Of a DNA stretch of 7,672 nucleotides, positions 6,992-7,672 are shown piece after piece. Each line of letters opens with the position of its first letter. Position 1 is the first letter of the stretch. Source of the stretch: Candidatus Cloacimonadota bacterium (GTDB taxonomy: Bacteria > Cloacimonadota > Cloacimonadia > Cloacimonadales > TCS61); the NCBI GenBank assembly GCA_014382915.1, contig JACNIV010000024.1, positions 1-7,672 on the forward strand, in the 5' to 3' direction. Under the pieces are notes generated by a model, which saw only the letters and a list, made by a program, of their open reading frames with translations, made no database searches and had not been told where the DNA came from. The position numbers and the translations under genes were made by a program.

Positions 6992-7672
6992 TTATTTCAT
7001 TAAGATCATTTTTTTCGTACAGGAATTATTACCTGATTTCATTTTATAGAAATAGATACCACTGGAGACAGACTTGTTGTTAGTATCTTTTCCATCCCAG
7101 GTAACATTATGGTTACCTGCTGTTATATGCTCGTTTACAAGAGTTTTAACTTTCTGACCTTTTATATTGAAAACTTCGATGGAAACTTTGCCAGCTTCTA
7201 TCATGTTGTAAGTTATTGTTGTAGTTGGATTGAATGGATTAGGATAATTCTGAGAAAGACGACCGGCAACAGGAGTTACAGTATTTTCATTTATAGAAAC
7301 AGGATTGATCCATTCTTCCTGGAATTCGAGGTCGAGAGCAGCGTAACGAAGTGAACCACCATTTAATGTACCGCTACCACCACTTGGACCAGCAGCTGCA
7401 CCATAATCATTATCATCATTGAACACAAAGTGCAATTTAGCATGATAATTGCCAGCTGTATTGCTGATGATCTCAAGCTTGTCACCAAGAGAAATGTTAA
7501 CAGGTAACATATCTTCGAATTCCGGTGCGTAGTTACCATCATAGTGATTAGTAGAATCAATTATTGCGTCGTTTGGATTGGCATTGATGTATCTGATATC
7601 TGACCATGTTTCACCATTATCGTCAGAAATTACGATTGCGATCTCAGGTTCTTTTATCCAGCCAGCGTATCC
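6992..7672 (-). CDS. secreted sorting-domain protein, C-terminal part (copy B; 5' end outside window)
   Basis: The frame is open to the window edge. The Met codon at 7508-7510 is internal, because the 54 codons beyond it continue the alignment with copy A without a break (GYAGWIKEPEIAIV and onward). The 226 visible residues contain an Asp-box ISDDNGETW (15-23 of the fragment) and the region SLGDKLEI/NYHAKLHFVFNDDNDYG. After a variable linker comes the type A-like sorting module starting LSQNYPNPFNP (139) and ending MKSGNNSCTKKMILMK. By homology it should be a secreted, surface-attached or released protein of the same family as copy A, with an N-terminal signal peptide outside the window. Its stop is followed at once by a GC-rich terminator. 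The linker (EEWINPVSINEN) and the last 16 residues are the parts that differ from copy A. The role is unknown. Confidence 0.93.
   Translation of the reverse strand, partial: GYAGWIKEPEIAIVISDDNGETWSDIRYINANPNDAIIDSTNHYDGNYAPEFEDMLPVNISLGDKLEIISNTAGNYHAKLHFVFNDDNDYGAAAGPSGGSGTLNGGSLRYAALDLEFQEEWINPVSINENTVTPVAGRLSQNYPNPFNPTTTITYNMIEAGKVSIEVFNIKGQKVKTLVNEHITAGNHNVTWDGKDTNNKSVSSGIYFYKMKSGNNSCTKKMILMK

Noticed and set aside
7508..7510. ATG as the start of copy B
   Set aside because: The 54 codons upstream continue the alignment with copy A in frame, so this Met is internal.

Overview
The window is AT-rich bacterial DNA with five protein genes in two convergent blocks. The best indication of origin is the pair of secreted proteins ending in a Por/T9SS type A-like C-terminal module (an NYPNPFNP entry motif, an FNIKGQKV strand and a KKMILxK tail). 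Together with a large lipoprotein built of Ig-like repeats, this style is typical of the FCB superphylum, for example Cloacimonadota or Marinimicrobia-like lineages. The phylum is an inference from protein style, not from a marker gene.

Left block, plus strand (1-1830): the 3' end of a TPR-type protein with a long Glu/Lys/Gln tail, a multi-pass membrane protein resembling the EcfT/CbiQ transmembrane component, and truA (tRNA pseudouridine synthase). The genes are 3 and 10 bases apart, so this looks like one transcript. An ecfT-truA order is also familiar from Firmicutes, but no ECF ATPase gene is visible here. After a gap of about 150 bases comes a separate gene (1983-4334) for a 783-residue lipoprotein. 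It has Ig/FnIII-like modules and a C-terminal alpha/beta domain, and it ends at a strong hairpin terminator.

Right block, minus strand (7672-4429): two tandem paralogues. The upstream copy B (6992 to beyond 7672) has its 5' part outside the window. The downstream copy A (4576-6786) is complete at 736 residues. It has a signal peptide, two Asp-box motifs suggesting a sialidase-like beta-propeller, a Ca-loop-like motif and the sorting domain. The copies are about 80 percent identical over their last 220 residues, except in a short linker and in the final 16 residues.

The most interesting point is at the 3' end of copy A. About 50 bases past its stop codon lies a 16-codon relic of another sorting tail (4474-4524), followed by a terminator in the same arrangement as at copy B. 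Removing the roughly 102 bases between the Tyr-Lys codons of copy A and the relic restores an in-frame older tail that resembles copy B's. Copy A therefore seems to have had its extreme C-terminus replaced by an incoming segment carrying a new tail, a stop codon and a GC-rich palindromic element. No RNA gene, insertion sequence or CRISPR array was recognised.
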